In this document: piece by piece, positions 44,101-52,989 of the stretch
Position numbering within the stretch: position 1 is the stretch's first letter
Layout of the letters: each line of letters starts with the position of its first letter
Assembly: GCA_958295715.1 (NCBI GenBank)
Contig: OY282371.1
Coordinates: 1,597,697 to 1,661,696, forward strand
Direction of reading: 5' to 3'
Length of the DNA: 64,000 bases
Source of the DNA: an uncultured Dehalococcoidia bacterium
GTDB taxonomy: Bacteria; Chloroflexota; Dehalococcoidia; Lucifugimonadales; GCA-2712585
Translations under genes and position numbers: made by a program
Notes under the pieces: model-generated
Told to the model about the DNA's origin: nothing
What the model saw: only the letters and a program-made list of their open reading frames with translations
Databases searched by the model: none

Positions 44101-44246
44101 CCCCCCTCACCCGTAACCCAGCCGCCCCAAGTGGCAGGAGGGCGGCTACCCCCCAACCCATAGAGTAGCGCTTGACGAGCAGTTAAAGGCCCTGTACTAA
44201 TAGACGCGTAGACGCGCGAAACGCAAAAGCATGAAGAGGTGTAGAA

Positions 44247-44456
44247 CTGAGTTACTACGTCTATGAGGACGACCCCACCAATTCCTCAAAGGTCCACCTT
44301 GGGGAGTGCCGGTACTGCAACGACGGCAAGGGAGTGCAAGATTCTCGGCTGGACGACAACCGGTGGCTCGGCCCACTCGGATACAGGATGTCGGCTCTAG
44401 CCCTAGCTAGAGCAACGAGGCGCCCCGTCTCGGAATGCAAAGTCTGCGTCCCCTAA
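44247..44456 (+). CDS. Diverged tandem paralogue of the 69-residue CxxC protein, apparently with a CTG start
   Basis: The frame from 44247 encodes the same length (69 residues plus stop) as the gene at 43891 and is open throughout. It keeps SYYVYEDD, LGECRYC, RLDDNRW and SECKVCVP, with both CxxC pairs intact. The base that gave ATG in the first copy is changed, so the aligned start is CTG. AGAGGT lies about 6-8 bp upstream. Either translation starts at CTG at low level, or expression is lost and the frame has not yet decayed. No in-frame ATG or GTG exists before residue 29. Confidence 0.6.
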   Translation: MSYYVYEDDPTNSSKVHLGECRYCNDGKGVQDSRLDDNRWLGPLGYRMSALALARATRRPVSECKVCVP

Positions 44457-44462
44457 CCCCCC

Positions 44463-44837
44463 TCACCCGTAACCCAGCCGCTCCAACTCCGCCTCATCCA
44501 TGCCCAGGTAGTGGCCCACCTCGTGGAGCAGGGTCTTGCGCACCTCCAGGCTGACCTCCTCCCTAGAACGGCAAATGGCCTCAATGGGTCGCTGGAACAG
44601 GGTTATCTTGTCCGGCAGCATAGGCAGGCCGTCGCCCCGCTCCAGCCGCGAAACGCCGGTGTACAGCCCCAGCAGTTCGTCGGGGCGGGTGGCCCCGCTT
44701 TCGGCCAGCAACTCGGCGCTTGGCCACTCCTCCACCACCACGTCCAGGTTCTCCAGGTAGGCGAGTATCCCGGCGGGAAGCTCCTCAAAGCGCTCGGCCG
44801 CCAGGTCGCGGAACTCCTTGCGGCTCAACCGGATCAA
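44463..44837 (-). CDS. Minimal zincin metallopeptidase
   Basis: The 124-residue protein carries HEVGHYLGMDE (H105, E106, H109, with D114 as possible third ligand), the HExxHxxG(x)xD/E motif of small zincins related to the Zincin_1/DUF1025 group. The segment LPDKITLFQRPIEAIC (74-89) is also typical of that family. Substrates are unknown. It starts with a 4-bp overlap to the end of endonuclease IV, so the two form one operon. Its last codons coincide with the end of the tandem duplication to the left, but the gene is complete. Confidence 0.85.
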   Translation of the reverse strand: MIRLSRKEFRDLAAERFEELPAGILAYLENLDVVVEEWPSAELLAESGATRPDELLGLYTGVSRLERGDGLPMLPDKITLFQRPIEAICRSREEVSLEVRKTLLHEVGHYLGMDEAELERLGYG

Positions 44838-45691
44838 GCCCCTATCCCCAGCCTTTCCCGTATGTCCTTGAGGATATCCAGGTTGGCCCTGTCCGGCCCC
44901 TTGCCCTCCATGCCCGGCACCTCCAAAAAGAAGGGCGCGTCACGGAAGGCGGGATGGGCCATGATGGTCTCAAACCCCTCAATGCCGATGTGCCCCTGTC
45001 CGATATTCTCGTGCCGGTCTATGCCGGAGCCCAGAGGCTGTTTCGAGTCGTTGGCGTGAACGGCGACCAGGCGGTCCAACCCAATCTCGCGGTCAAACTC
45101 CTCCATGGCCGCCTCCAAGCCGTCCTTAGTGCGCACGTCATAGCCGGCGGCAAAGCTGTGCTCCGTGTCCAGGCACACCTTCAGCCGTGGGCTGCCCACC
45201 GTATGAATAATCCTGCCCAACTCCTCAAACCGCGCGCCAATATGCTGTCCCATCCCGGCGGTGTTCTCCAGGGTCAGCCAGGGGCCTTCCGGTGAGCTTT
45301 CAAGGACCTCGATAATGCTGTCCACCGTCTGCTTGAGGATGGCGTCATATCCCGCGCCCTTGTGACTACCGGGGTGGAAAATAATGCCGTCGGCCTCCAC
45401 GGCGGCTGCCAAGTTCATGTAGTTGGTCAGGGACTTGACGCCCTTCTGCACGTTGGCCGGGTTGGGGTTGCCCAGGTTGATAAGATAGATGCAGTGGAAG
45501 AAAACCGGGCCTATCCCCGCCTCCTTGCGCTTCTCCTTGAAGGCCTGGATGTTTTCCTCTGCCACGGGCTTGAAGAACCAACTCTGGGGTGAGGAACCGA
45601 ATATCTGAATGGCCTCACATCCTATGTCCGTTCCCCGGTCCACGGACTTCTGAATGCCTCCTGCGGTGGATACGTGGGCGCCGAGCTTCAT
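44834..45691 (-). CDS. nfo: Endonuclease IV (apurinic/apyrimidinic endonuclease)
   Basis: From ATG 45691 (AAAGGAG 7 bp upstream) the protein has 285 residues, the usual size. It starts MKLGAHVSTAGGIQKSVDRG and contains the family motifs FHPGSHKG, LENTAGMG, CLDTEHSFAAG, HANDSKQPLGSGIDRHENIGQGHIG and FFLEVPG, which include the trinuclear zinc ligands. It cuts 5' of abasic sites in base excision repair. A longer frame to 46645 has no family support in its added part, which is antisense to the oxidoreductase gene. It is cotranscribed with the zincin. Confidence 0.95.
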   Translation of the reverse strand: MKLGAHVSTAGGIQKSVDRGTDIGCEAIQIFGSSPQSWFFKPVAEENIQAFKEKRKEAGIGPVFFHCIYLINLGNPNPANVQKGVKSLTNYMNLAAAVEADGIIFHPGSHKGAGYDAILKQTVDSIIEVLESSPEGPWLTLENTAGMGQHIGARFEELGRIIHTVGSPRLKVCLDTEHSFAAGYDVRTKDGLEAAMEEFDREIGLDRLVAVHANDSKQPLGSGIDRHENIGQGHIGIEGFETIMAHPAFRDAPFFLEVPGMEGKGPDRANLDILKDIRERLGIGA

Positions 45692-45760
45692 GGCCTGCTC
45701 CTTTGGGTTGGATGACGTGAAGCTATTATCAACCAACATCTCCCATAGACGCAAATCGTC

Positions 45761-46798
45761 GTGAAGGCCCTGATGCTGGAAAGGGCCGGGCCGGAGCCGC
45801 GCTTGGCGGCGCTGGACTTGCCGGCGCCTCCGGTGGGGGAACGCGACGCGCTGGTGCAGGTGGCCGCCTGTGGCCTCTGCCGTCACGACCTGCTGGTCAT
45901 GGAGGGGACGCTGAGGCGCGGGGTTAAGCTGCCGTTGGCGCCGGGGCACGAAATCGCCGGCGTGGTGGCGGACGCGGGAGCCAAGGTCGCCAACCTCCGG
46001 TCCGGCGACCGCGTGGTATGCCTGCCCATCGACGGCTGCGGCCAGTGCGAATGGTGTCTCCAAGGGGAGGAGCGGTTCTGCCCGGAGGCGCGGCGGCTTG
46101 GCCACGGCTCCAACGGGGGAATGGCCCAGTTCGTCAGCGTGCGGGAGACCGGCCTGGTCAAAGTCCCTGCCCATCTGCCCTGGGAGCAGGCCTGCCTCCT
46201 GGCGTGTCCCATCGGCGTGGGGTTGCAGGCCGTGGAAAAGGCCCAAATACAGCCCGGCGAGCGGGTGGTGGTCACGGGAGCGGGGGGAGGCCTCGGCGCG
46301 CACGTCGTGCAGATGGCCCGGAACCGCGGCGCCGTCGCGCTGGCCGTCACCTCCTCCGAGGAGAAGGCCGACGCTCTGAAGCGTCTGGGCGCGGCGGAGG
46401 TCATAGTCACCGGTGAGTTGGACTTTTCCGAGGTGGTCCTGGCCCTCACCGGAGACCGGGGCGCCGACGCGGTCATAGACACGGTGGGGTCGCCCCTGTT
46501 CCCCAGCGTTATCCGCTCCCTGGCGCCCTCCGGGAGGGTCGTCATCCTGGGCGAGGTGGCGGGAAAGCCGGCGCGCCTCAACCTGGCCGAGCTTATATTC
46601 CGGAAGGCAACGCTGGTAAGCTCCCTGGGCACGTCGCGGCGCCACGTGGAGGAGGCGGTTGAACTCGTCGCGGAGGGCCGAATTCGGCCTGTGGTCTCCC
46701 GCGCGGTTCCCTGGCGCGAGGCCATGGACGCCTACAGGATTCTCAAGGCCGGGAAGGGCGTCGGGCGGGTGGTCCTAGACTTCACCCAGGTTCCCTAG
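45761..46798 (+). CDS. Zinc-dependent alcohol dehydrogenase-type oxidoreductase (MDR family)
   Basis: The 345-residue protein is a medium-chain dehydrogenase. The catalytic zinc site is CGLCRHD and GHEIAGVV, and the structural zinc site CGQCEWCLQGEERFC has all four cysteines. The Rossmann motif is GAGGGLGAHVVQMAR (about 170-184). The start is GTG 45761. Substrate cannot be told from sequence; NAD(P)-dependent oxidation of an alcohol or related compound is likely. It is divergent from nfo (69 bp spacer) and followed 104 bp later by a hydrolase gene on the same strand. Confidence 0.9.
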   Translation: MKALMLERAGPEPRLAALDLPAPPVGERDALVQVAACGLCRHDLLVMEGTLRRGVKLPLAPGHEIAGVVADAGAKVANLRSGDRVVCLPIDGCGQCEWCLQGEERFCPEARRLGHGSNGGMAQFVSVRETGLVKVPAHLPWEQACLLACPIGVGLQAVEKAQIQPGERVVVTGAGGGLGAHVVQMARNRGAVALAVTSSEEKADALKRLGAAEVIVTGELDFSEVVLALTGDRGADAVIDTVGSPLFPSVIRSLAPSGRVVILGEVAGKPARLNLAELIFRKATLVSSLGTSRRHVEEAVELVAEGRIRPVVSRAVPWREAMDAYRILKAGKGVGRVVLDFTQVP

Positions 46799-46902
46799 CA
46801 GCCCCACAGCTTCCCCCATAGCCCCGGTTGACGCCAGGCGTTACAATAGACCCAGCCGCCGGGGACTGCCCCGAGGCGATTAACCGGGTGAGGAAGACAG
46901 AA

Positions 46903-47763
46903 ATGACCACCGCCACCGCCTACAAGGAAAGATTTATAATCGTGAACAACGTCCAGCTGCGCTGCCTGGACTGGGGAACGGAGGGCAAGCCGGCCATGAT
47001 TTGTATGCACGGGCACACCGGCCAGGCCCACATTTGGGACGAGTTCGCCCTGGCCATGTCGCCCCACTACCACGTGCTGGCGGTGGACCAGCGGGGCCAC
47101 GGAGGCAGCGGCTGGGCCGTCGACGGCTACGCCCGGGACCGGTTCGTGGAGGACCTGGCCGCCCTCATCGACAGGTTGGAACTCAAGCGGGTGACCCTGG
47201 TGGGCCTGTCTATGGGCGGGTGGAACGCCCTGCTCTACGCCGCCGAGCGCGCGGGCATGGCGGACGTGACGGTCGACAGGATTATCATCGTGGACATTGC
47301 GCCGGAGCGCAGCGACGCCGCCCTGCAAGAGCAGACGAACCGTCCCCCCACCCCGTTGCAGTTCTACACCCTGGAGGAGGCCTTCGCGTGGGCGCGGGCG
47401 GGCAACCCCTGGGCCGACGAGGCCCGGCTCCGCAAGGACATGGCCAACAGAATCGAGCAGCGTCCAACGGGAAAGTGGGCTTGGAAGGCCGACCCGGTCC
47501 TTTTCAACAGCGTCCTGCCCGACAACCAGGACCCCAAGCACATCGCCCGGTACTGGCGGAGCCTGGATACCATCACCTGCCCAATCCTGGAGGTGCGGGG
47601 CAAAGAGAGCGTCCTGGTGTCCGACGACATCATCGAGCGGATGAAGAAGGCCAACGACAAGTTCAGCTCCGTGGACGTGGAGGACGCCGGCCACGTGGTG
47701 ACGGTGGACAAGCCCCAGGAGTTCATAGCCGCCACCAAGGGGTTCCTGGGGGTTGAGGGCTAA
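46903..47763 (+). CDS. Alpha/beta-fold hydrolase
   Basis: From ATG 46903 (GAGGA 9 bp upstream) the protein has 286 residues. The oxyanion region is MHGHTGQAHIWD, the nucleophile elbow GLSMGG has Ser near residue 102, and the catalytic His lies in DAGHVVTVDKP near the C-terminus. The acid is likely Asp or Glu in the LEVRGKESVLVSDD segment. It looks like an epoxide hydrolase/esterase-type member with unknown substrate. A repeat-rich region without genes follows. Confidence 0.88.
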   Translation: MTTATAYKERFIIVNNVQLRCLDWGTEGKPAMICMHGHTGQAHIWDEFALAMSPHYHVLAVDQRGHGGSGWAVDGYARDRFVEDLAALIDRLELKRVTLVGLSMGGWNALLYAAERAGMADVTVDRIIIVDIAPERSDAALQEQTNRPPTPLQFYTLEEAFAWARAGNPWADEARLRKDMANRIEQRPTGKWAWKADPVLFNSVLPDNQDPKHIARYWRSLDTITCPILEVRGKESVLVSDDIIERMKKANDKFSSVDVEDAGHVVTVDKPQEFIAATKGFLGVEG

Positions 47764-47867
47764 GGGAGGCGGCGCCCTCCCGTCATCCCCGCTCCCCCCT
47801 CTCGTCAAGGGGCCTCCGCCTAACCGCCATTCCTGGCCCCTTATCCGTCACTCCCGCCCCCCTTTCC

Positions 47868-48252
47868 GTCATTCCCGCGCAGGCGGGAATCCATCCCCGC
47901 CCCCGCGCGTCATCCGGCGGGGCGATACCTGTGGCCGCCCTCCGGACCTGGCCCACGCACACCCGCCTCCCTTTCCGTCATTACCGCGCCTCCTATCGTC
48001 ATTCCCGCGCAGGCGGGAATCCATCCCCGCCCCCGCGCGTCATCCGTAGGAGCGTCCCTTGTGGGCACCCTACGGACCCGGCCCACGCCCACCCACCTCC
48101 CTTCCCGTCATTCCCGCCCCCCTCCGTCATTCCCGCGCAGGCGGGAATCCATCCCCGCCCCCGCGCGTCACCCGTAGGAGCGCTCCTTGCAGGCGGCCTC
48201 TGGCCCTAGCCTGCCGCTTCCTTTCCGTCATTCCCGCGCAGGCGGGAATCCA
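47868..48252. repeat. Four-copy tandem array of about 128-bp units, each starting with a dRS3-like hairpin
   Basis: Hairpins ATTCCCGC-GCAG-GCGGGAAT begin at 47871, 48001, 48129 and 48230. The first three are followed by the same tail (CCATCCCCGCCCCCGCGCGTCA) and by a longer shared sequence before the next hairpin, giving periods of 130, 128 and 101 bp. The core matches the ATTCCC-N8-GGGAAT form of Neisseria dRS3 repeats. No gene lies in 47764-48390. Confidence 0.85.
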
Positions 48253-48394
48253 GGAAGCCTTCATCCCAAAACCAGCGTCTCAAACCCCGCGTCACCCGAA
48301 GGCGCCACCCTAACGCGGGTCTGGCCGTAACAAGACTAGCTCTTACTGGCGCTTGCGCCATCGTGCGATTGCCTTGGGGTAAAAGAGGGGAAAG

Positions 48395-48950
48395 ATGGAT
48401 TCCCGCCTGCGCGGGAATGACGGATGGGGTGAGGCGGTGAGCCGCCCGCCCGCCGCCACTCTCCCCTGACGAGAGGGGCGGTGTGGTTGCGCGGGGATGG
48501 CGGGAACGCCACTCTGTTTCGTGAAACGTTGGCCTTGGTATGTAGGGTTCCTGGATTCCCGCCTTCGCGGGAATGACGGAAAGGAAGGGGGTGGGAGTCA
48601 GCAGCCCAAAACACAGAACCAGCGCTCTTCAAAACAAAGTGGGCGCACGCGCCCTTCCCGCCTGCGCGGGGATGGCGGGAACGCCACTCTGTCTCGTGAA
48701 ACGTTGGCCTTGGGATGTAGGGTTCCTGGATTCCCGCCTGCGCGGGAATGACGGATGGAGAGGCGCGGAAATCCACTCCCCGCCTACCAATTCAGCGCCG
48801 GTGAGCCGCCCGCCCCCCGCCACTCTCCCTTGACGAGAGGGGCGGTGTGGTTGCGCGGAGATGGCGGGAACGCCACTCTGTTTCGTGAAACGTTGGCCTT
48901 GGGATGTAGGGTTCCTGGATTCCCGCCTGCGCGGGAATGACGGAAAAGGG
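48395..48950. repeat. Higher-order composite repeat array with dRS3-like hairpins
   Basis: Inverted-orientation hairpins ATTCCCGC-CTGC-GCGGGAAT lie at 48399, 48555 (CTTC loop), 48730 and 48919. Three copies of a roughly 90-bp segment (about 48491, 48664 and 48854) contain GGGAACGCCACTCTG and TTTCGTGAAACG, each leading into a hairpin. A second hairpin GGGCGCACGCGCCC occurs at about 48642, and a longer 363-bp duplication is marked by GAGAGGGGCGGTGTGGTTGCG. Region 48951-49109 has only weak repeat debris. I see no gene here. Confidence 0.8.
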
Positions 48951-49109
48951 AGGCGGGAATGACGGATGGAGGGAGGGGCGGGAATGACGGGAAGGGAGTC
49001 GGATAAGCGCGGGCCGGTGTCGTCGGAGTGGGCCGGGTGCAGGGTGGAGTCCGGCTAAGGTCACATCACGGCTAAGCGGCGCTGGCACGCGTGCCCTTCC
49101 CCCAAAGGG

Positions 49110-50135
49110 CTAGTCGCCCTTGGCCCCCGTCACGTCCTTTCGCTGGAAGAGCCAGAAGGCCCCGGCGCCGATTATTAGGGCGTAGGCCAGTATCACAAAG
49201 AAGGCGTGGAGGGCGCCGGGGGGATCGACGTTTAGCGGCGACAGCGAAACTATTGCTGTCCCCTCCTCCTGCATCCAGGCAGAGACGTTTGTGCCCAAAA
49301 CGAATTGAGCCACCGAGTCAAACCAGTCCCAGAAGGCTGCGAGGATGCCCACCATTATCGACTCTACCACGAAGTATCCGAAGGCCAAGGCCGTTCCAAC
49401 CCCGGTGGAGGTGGTCAAGACCGTGAAGAAGAGGGCCAAGGCCAGGTACGGGACCAGGGCGTAGACGGACTTGCCGAGGGTCTTGGCCACGCCGGCCCAA
49501 TCCCCCTGGTCGGCGATGCCGCCGGTGGGGGCGAAGGAGCCAAAGATGAGGCTGCTAACGAGAACTCCCACAGACACGACAAGAAGCCCCGCCGCGCCCA
49601 TGATAAGCAGCGTGAACGCCTTGGAACCGAGAAACTGCCAGCGACCGGAGCCTTTGGTGAGGACTGTCCGCAGGGTGCCCCATGAGTACTCGGAACCCAG
49701 GGCTGAGGCGACCAGGAACATGAACAGCATAATCGACAAGGCGTGGGTTACGCCGAGGCCTTGGGCAATGCTGGCGGGCAGGACGAAAAAGTCCCGCTCG
49801 CCGCCCAGCCCGCACCTGGTGCGCGCATCCTCTAACTCAAAGTTGACATACGGCCGCTGCTCCTCCGGCATGGCCTCTACCTCAGGAGGGACGCCCCCGT
49901 CTCGGAGGTCGTCGCACATGACGCGCATCCCAACCAGTTCATCATCTATCGACACCTCCATGTAGTAGCCGGCCTCTGCGATCGCCGCGTCGTAGTTCTC
50001 GCGGTTGATGAAGAAGGAGCTTATGACCACCAGTTGGGTGAAGAGCAAGAGGATGCCCAGGAGAACCCACGGCGCCCAACGCCGCCGCAGCTTGAACCAT
50101 TCCCATCTGGCCAGAACCAGCAGGTGAGCTATCAC
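49110..50135 (-). CDS. ABC-2 type transporter permease
   Basis: The 341-residue protein has an N-terminal membrane segment (WAPWVLLGILLLFTQLVVIS), an extracytoplasmic loop of about 90 residues and five further hydrophobic segments, the layout of ABC-2 family permeases such as those for lantibiotic immunity, Na+ or drug export. Its start overlaps the end of the ATPase gene by 4 bp. Together they form a two-gene exporter. The substrate is unknown. The N-terminal LARWEWFKLRRRW is typical of this group. Confidence 0.88.
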   Translation of the reverse strand: MIAHLLVLARWEWFKLRRRWAPWVLLGILLLFTQLVVISSFFINRENYDAAIAEAGYYMEVSIDDELVGMRVMCDDLRDGGVPPEVEAMPEEQRPYVNFELEDARTRCGLGGERDFFVLPASIAQGLGVTHALSIMLFMFLVASALGSEYSWGTLRTVLTKGSGRWQFLGSKAFTLLIMGAAGLLVVSVGVLVSSLIFGSFAPTGGIADQGDWAGVAKTLGKSVYALVPYLALALFFTVLTTSTGVGTALAFGYFVVESIMVGILAAFWDWFDSVAQFVLGTNVSAWMQEEGTAIVSLSPLNVDPPGALHAFFVILAYALIIGAGAFWLFQRKDVTGAKGD

Positions 50136-51046
50136 GGGGCGGCGACCTCTTCCTCCCCCGTCACCTCGAGGAAGTACTGCTCGAGGGAGGTCTGTATGGG
50201 GATCATGGCGGCCACGTAAACCTGGGACCGGCTGAGGGCGGCGGTCAACTCCGCCGAGCGGTGGACGGGGGCCGTGACCACCATCCCATCATCGTCGGCG
50301 TCCACCTGCTCCACCCACTCCAGGGCCGACAGGATGCCGGCGGCCTTGGCGTCGTCGGTGGTGCGGACGCGGACCCGGTCCTTGGACCGCACCAGGTCGG
50401 TCACCTTGCCCTGGGCTATCAGGTCGCCCTTGGACAGGATGGCCACGCTGTCGCAGACCTGCTCCACCTCGTTGAGGAGGTGGCTGGAGATTAGCACGGT
50501 GCGGCCCCCTGCGCTGAGGCCCTTGATGAGGTTCCGCATCTCCGCCATGCCCGCCGGGTCCATCCCGTTGGTGGGTTCATCCAGAAACATAAGCTCCGGC
50601 TCCCCCATCAGGGCGTAGGCCACCCCCAGCCGCTGCTTCATGCCCAGGGAATAGGTCTTATAGGCGTCGCCGCGCCGGGGGGCGAGGCCAACCTGCTCGA
50701 GGAGGTCGTCCAACTCGCGGGGGGTTCCCTTCCCGGAGATACCCTGGAAGTAGGCTAGGTTCGCGTGTCCCGACATGTAGGGGTAGAAGGTGGGCGACTC
50801 TATGATGGCCCCGACGCGGCGCAGGGCCTCCAGGTAGTCGGAGCCGGGGTCGAAGAGGCTGAACTCCCCGGATGTGGGCTTCACCAGTCCCAAAAGCATG
50901 TTCATAAGGGTGGTCTTGCCGGAGCCGTTGGGACCCAGCAGCCCGTAGATGTGGCCGCGGGGCACCTCCAGCGACAGGCCGTTAACGGCCCGAACGGCGC
51001 CGAAGCGCTTGGTCAGCTTGTCCGTGCGAATCACCAGGCTGTTCAT
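50132..51046 (-). CDS. ABC transporter ATP-binding protein (ABC-2 exporter)
   Basis: From ATG 51046 (AAAGG about 7 bp upstream) the protein has 304 residues. It has Walker A GLLGPNGSGKTT (about 37-48), Q-loop, signature YSLGMKQRLGVAYAL and Walker B LMFLDEPTNGMDP, then a C-terminal regulatory part of about 80 residues. It is the partner of the permease that overlaps it by 4 bp. A longer frame to 51211 runs into hairpin-repeat DNA and is not supported. Confidence 0.92.
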   Translation of the reverse strand: MNSLVIRTDKLTKRFGAVRAVNGLSLEVPRGHIYGLLGPNGSGKTTLMNMLLGLVKPTSGEFSLFDPGSDYLEALRRVGAIIESPTFYPYMSGHANLAYFQGISGKGTPRELDDLLEQVGLAPRRGDAYKTYSLGMKQRLGVAYALMGEPELMFLDEPTNGMDPAGMAEMRNLIKGLSAGGRTVLISSHLLNEVEQVCDSVAILSKGDLIAQGKVTDLVRSKDRVRVRTTDDAKAAGILSALEWVEQVDADDDGMVVTAPVHRSAELTAALSRSQVYVAAMIPIQTSLEQYFLEVTGEEEVAAP

Positions 51047-51149
51047 AGATGGCCTTTTCGTAGGAACCGGTTCCGAGGTCAAGCAACTATGGCATAACGG
51101 CCCCGATAAAGCCAGCCCCGCGCAGGTCAACACGCCATTCCCACGCCCT

Positions 51150-51645
51150 CTCGTCATTCCCGCGCAGGCGGGAATCCAGGAAGCGCCCAATGCAGAACCA
51201 ACGCTCCTCAAAACTAAGTGGGCACGCGTGCCCTTCCCGCGAAGGCGGGAATCCAGGAAGGCCCCAACCCGGAACCAGCGCCTCGAATCCCGGCGTCACC
51301 CCTTGCCCCATTCCCGCCCCCTTCCGTCATTCCCGCCCTCCTTTCCGTCATTCCCGCGAAGGCGGGAATCCAGGAAGGCCCCAACCCGGAACCAGCGCCT
51401 CGAATCCCGGCGTCACCCCTTGTGGGCGCTCCCCCCTTCCCCCTTGACGAGCGGGGTGGCCTTCAATGGTCTGGCCGTAACGGGGATGGCCGCCGCCGGC
51501 GATTCGCGCCCTTCCCCTAGCGTAGTAGAGGGGAGAAGATGGATTCCCGCCTTCTCGGGAATGACGGACATCTAACGCGCAGAGCCAACGCTCTTCAAAA
51601 CTAAGTGGGCGCACGCGCCCTTCCCGCCTGCGCGGGAATGACGAA
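51150..51645. repeat. dRS3-like hairpin cluster with duplicated composite unit
   Basis: Hairpins occur at 51156, 51233 (partial), 51350, 51543 and 51621, with GCAG, GAAG, CTTC and CTGC-type loops. A segment with CCAGGAAGGCCCCAACCCGGA and CTCGAATCCCGGCGTCACCC is present twice (about 51250-51303 and 51370-51422). The GGGCACGCGTGCCC and GGGCGCACGCGCCC hairpins at about 51221 and 51608 differ by compensatory changes. No gene is seen in 51047-51774. Confidence 0.82.
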
Positions 51646-51774
51646 TAGTAAGGGGTCGGGAATGATGTATGGGAGGGAAGCGGGAATCCATCCTATGGGT
51701 AAATGCCCGGTTGACGGGTGGAGGCTCGTGGGCGCAAAATTGGGGCTGGATTATGGGAAGCTGGACGGTTGCGC

Positions 51775-52467
51775 ATGAGTACCGAAGATAAGGGATACCG
51801 GGTTCTGCCCTTGGGCGAGCTCCAGTGGTGGTCGCTGGAGGTCATCAGCGGCACGATAATCGGCGTGGGCATTGGCGTCTACGCCGGCGTGTCCAACCTG
51901 GGCCTCACCCTCACCCTCCTGGCGGGGGGCGCGGCCTTTCTGGGCGTCTTCGCCGTTGGAATCCTGCTCCGGCGGGTGAGTCACGAGGGCGCCATCTACG
52001 TCAACGCGCCGCCCCAGCGGGTCTTCGACGCCCTGCTGCGAAACGCCGGCCGCTCCACCCTGCTGAGGGCCATGTGGGGCGTCACCCTTCGAGTCGAGAG
52101 GCCCGCCGAGGCCCTCAGGACCGGCGCGTCCATCGACGCCACCTACAGCGTGGGCGGCGACGCCCTGAGCATAAGCGGGGCCAGAAAGGGGGAGTTGACC
52201 CTCAGCGTGGTTGAGGTAAAACCGCCCCACAGGTTGGCGCAGCAGGCGTCCAACAAATTCCGGGGCCGGGCCACCCGGGGCAGCGGCGAGACCATCTTGG
52301 AGCCTCATAACGGCGGCACCCGGGTTACTGAGCGCACGCGGTTGGTGATGCCCCTAAACGCGTCCCACTTCATTGGGGCCGTCTACGCCCGCCTGGTCCT
52401 CGCCCGCTCCACCAGGAGCTTTCTGCTGCTCTTGAAGAAGGACGCCGAGGGAACCGGCCCTCGCTAG
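51775..52467 (+). CDS. Membrane-anchored SRPBCC-like protein
   Basis: The 230-residue protein from ATG 51775 has two hydrophobic segments (about 21-45 and 49-70) and then a domain that looks like the SRPBCC/START ligand-binding fold: IYVNAPPQRVFDALL at its start, GGTRVTERTRLVMPL near the end. Such domains bind hydrophobic ligands, but no ligand is suggested here. It is convergent with the NUDIX gene, overlapping by 4 bp. I have low certainty about the fold and none about function. Confidence 0.65.
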   Translation: MSTEDKGYRVLPLGELQWWSLEVISGTIIGVGIGVYAGVSNLGLTLTLLAGGAAFLGVFAVGILLRRVSHEGAIYVNAPPQRVFDALLRNAGRSTLLRAMWGVTLRVERPAEALRTGASIDATYSVGGDALSISGARKGELTLSVVEVKPPHRLAQQASNKFRGRATRGSGETILEPHNGGTRVTERTRLVMPLNASHFIGAVYARLVLARSTRSFLLLLKKDAEGTGPR

Positions 52468-52943
52468 GAACCGCAGGCCGCCGCCCGGCTCAGGGCGGCC
52501 AAGGCCAGCCGCCGGACATCCTCCGGCAGACGCGCCGCCACGCCATCCCCCCTCACGACCGCCTCCCGCCGGGCCAGCGACTCGCCGGACACCCAGACCC
52601 AGCCATCCTTCAGCCCTTCGATGGGGCCAACCGGTCGGCAGAAGTAGATGAGGTCAACGTGCTGGTGGGGGCCGGCCTCCGGGTCGTCGATATCCTCCAG
52701 CATCACCGCCTCGGGAGCCGGCAGCTGGGCCGGGCGCTCAACGCCCAGGTTGGGGCCTCGGGGCATCACCTCAACGGTCAAACCCGTCTCCTCCAAGGCC
52801 TCCCGGAGAACGGCCGTCACCGGGTCTTCGTCAGGCTCCACGTGCCCTCCCGGAGGCAGGAAGGCGTTGAGCTTCCGGTGCCAGTGAAGCAACACCCGGC
52901 CCCGGTGGGCCACGTAGCCGCTGGCGGTGAAGTGACGCCGCAT
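52464..52943 (-). CDS. NUDIX hydrolase
   Basis: The 159-residue protein from ATG 52943 carries a full NUDIX box: GHVEPDEDPVTAVLREALEETGL (about 33-55), with the REALEE metal site intact. It hydrolyses a nucleoside diphosphate linked to another group; the substrate cannot be told. HRKLNAFLPPGGH precedes the box. Upstream start codons extend into DNA between this gene and the aminotransferase without support. It follows the aminotransferase gene by about 46 bp on the same strand. Confidence 0.88.
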   Translation of the reverse strand: MRRHFTASGYVAHRGRVLLHWHRKLNAFLPPGGHVEPDEDPVTAVLREALEETGLTVEVMPRGPNLGVERPAQLPAPEAVMLEDIDDPEAGPHQHVDLIYFCRPVGPIEGLKDGWVWVSGESLARREAVVRGDGVAARLPEDVRRLALAALSRAAACGS

Positions 52944-52989
52944 CCGCGACGAGACTCGGCGCCGTCCGCCGGCCCTGGCTGAGAGGGCG

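Larger units (their letters stand above)
43774..44481. repeat. Tandem duplication of the herA 3' end plus the small gene, period about 350 bp
   Basis: Unit 1 (about 43774-44125) holds the end of herA and the 69-residue gene. Unit 2 (about 44123-44481) repeats both in diverged form. The herA tail in unit 2 is no longer attached to herA. Both units end with the same 25-bp tail containing CTCACCCGTAACCCAGCCGC, which in unit 2 is the 3' end of the zincin gene at 44463. The offset is 349 bp at the herA tail and 356 bp at the small gene, so small insertions have occurred. Confidence 0.82.

Noticed and set aside
44834-46645. A 603-residue frame ending with endonuclease IV
   Set aside because: Only the part from 45691 matches the family and has a ribosome site. 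The rest is antisense to the oxidoreductase gene.
47868-48252. CRISPR array
   Set aside because: Repeats are regularly spaced, but the sequence between hairpins is shared, not unique, and the spacing of 100-130 bp is too long. No cas genes are in the window.
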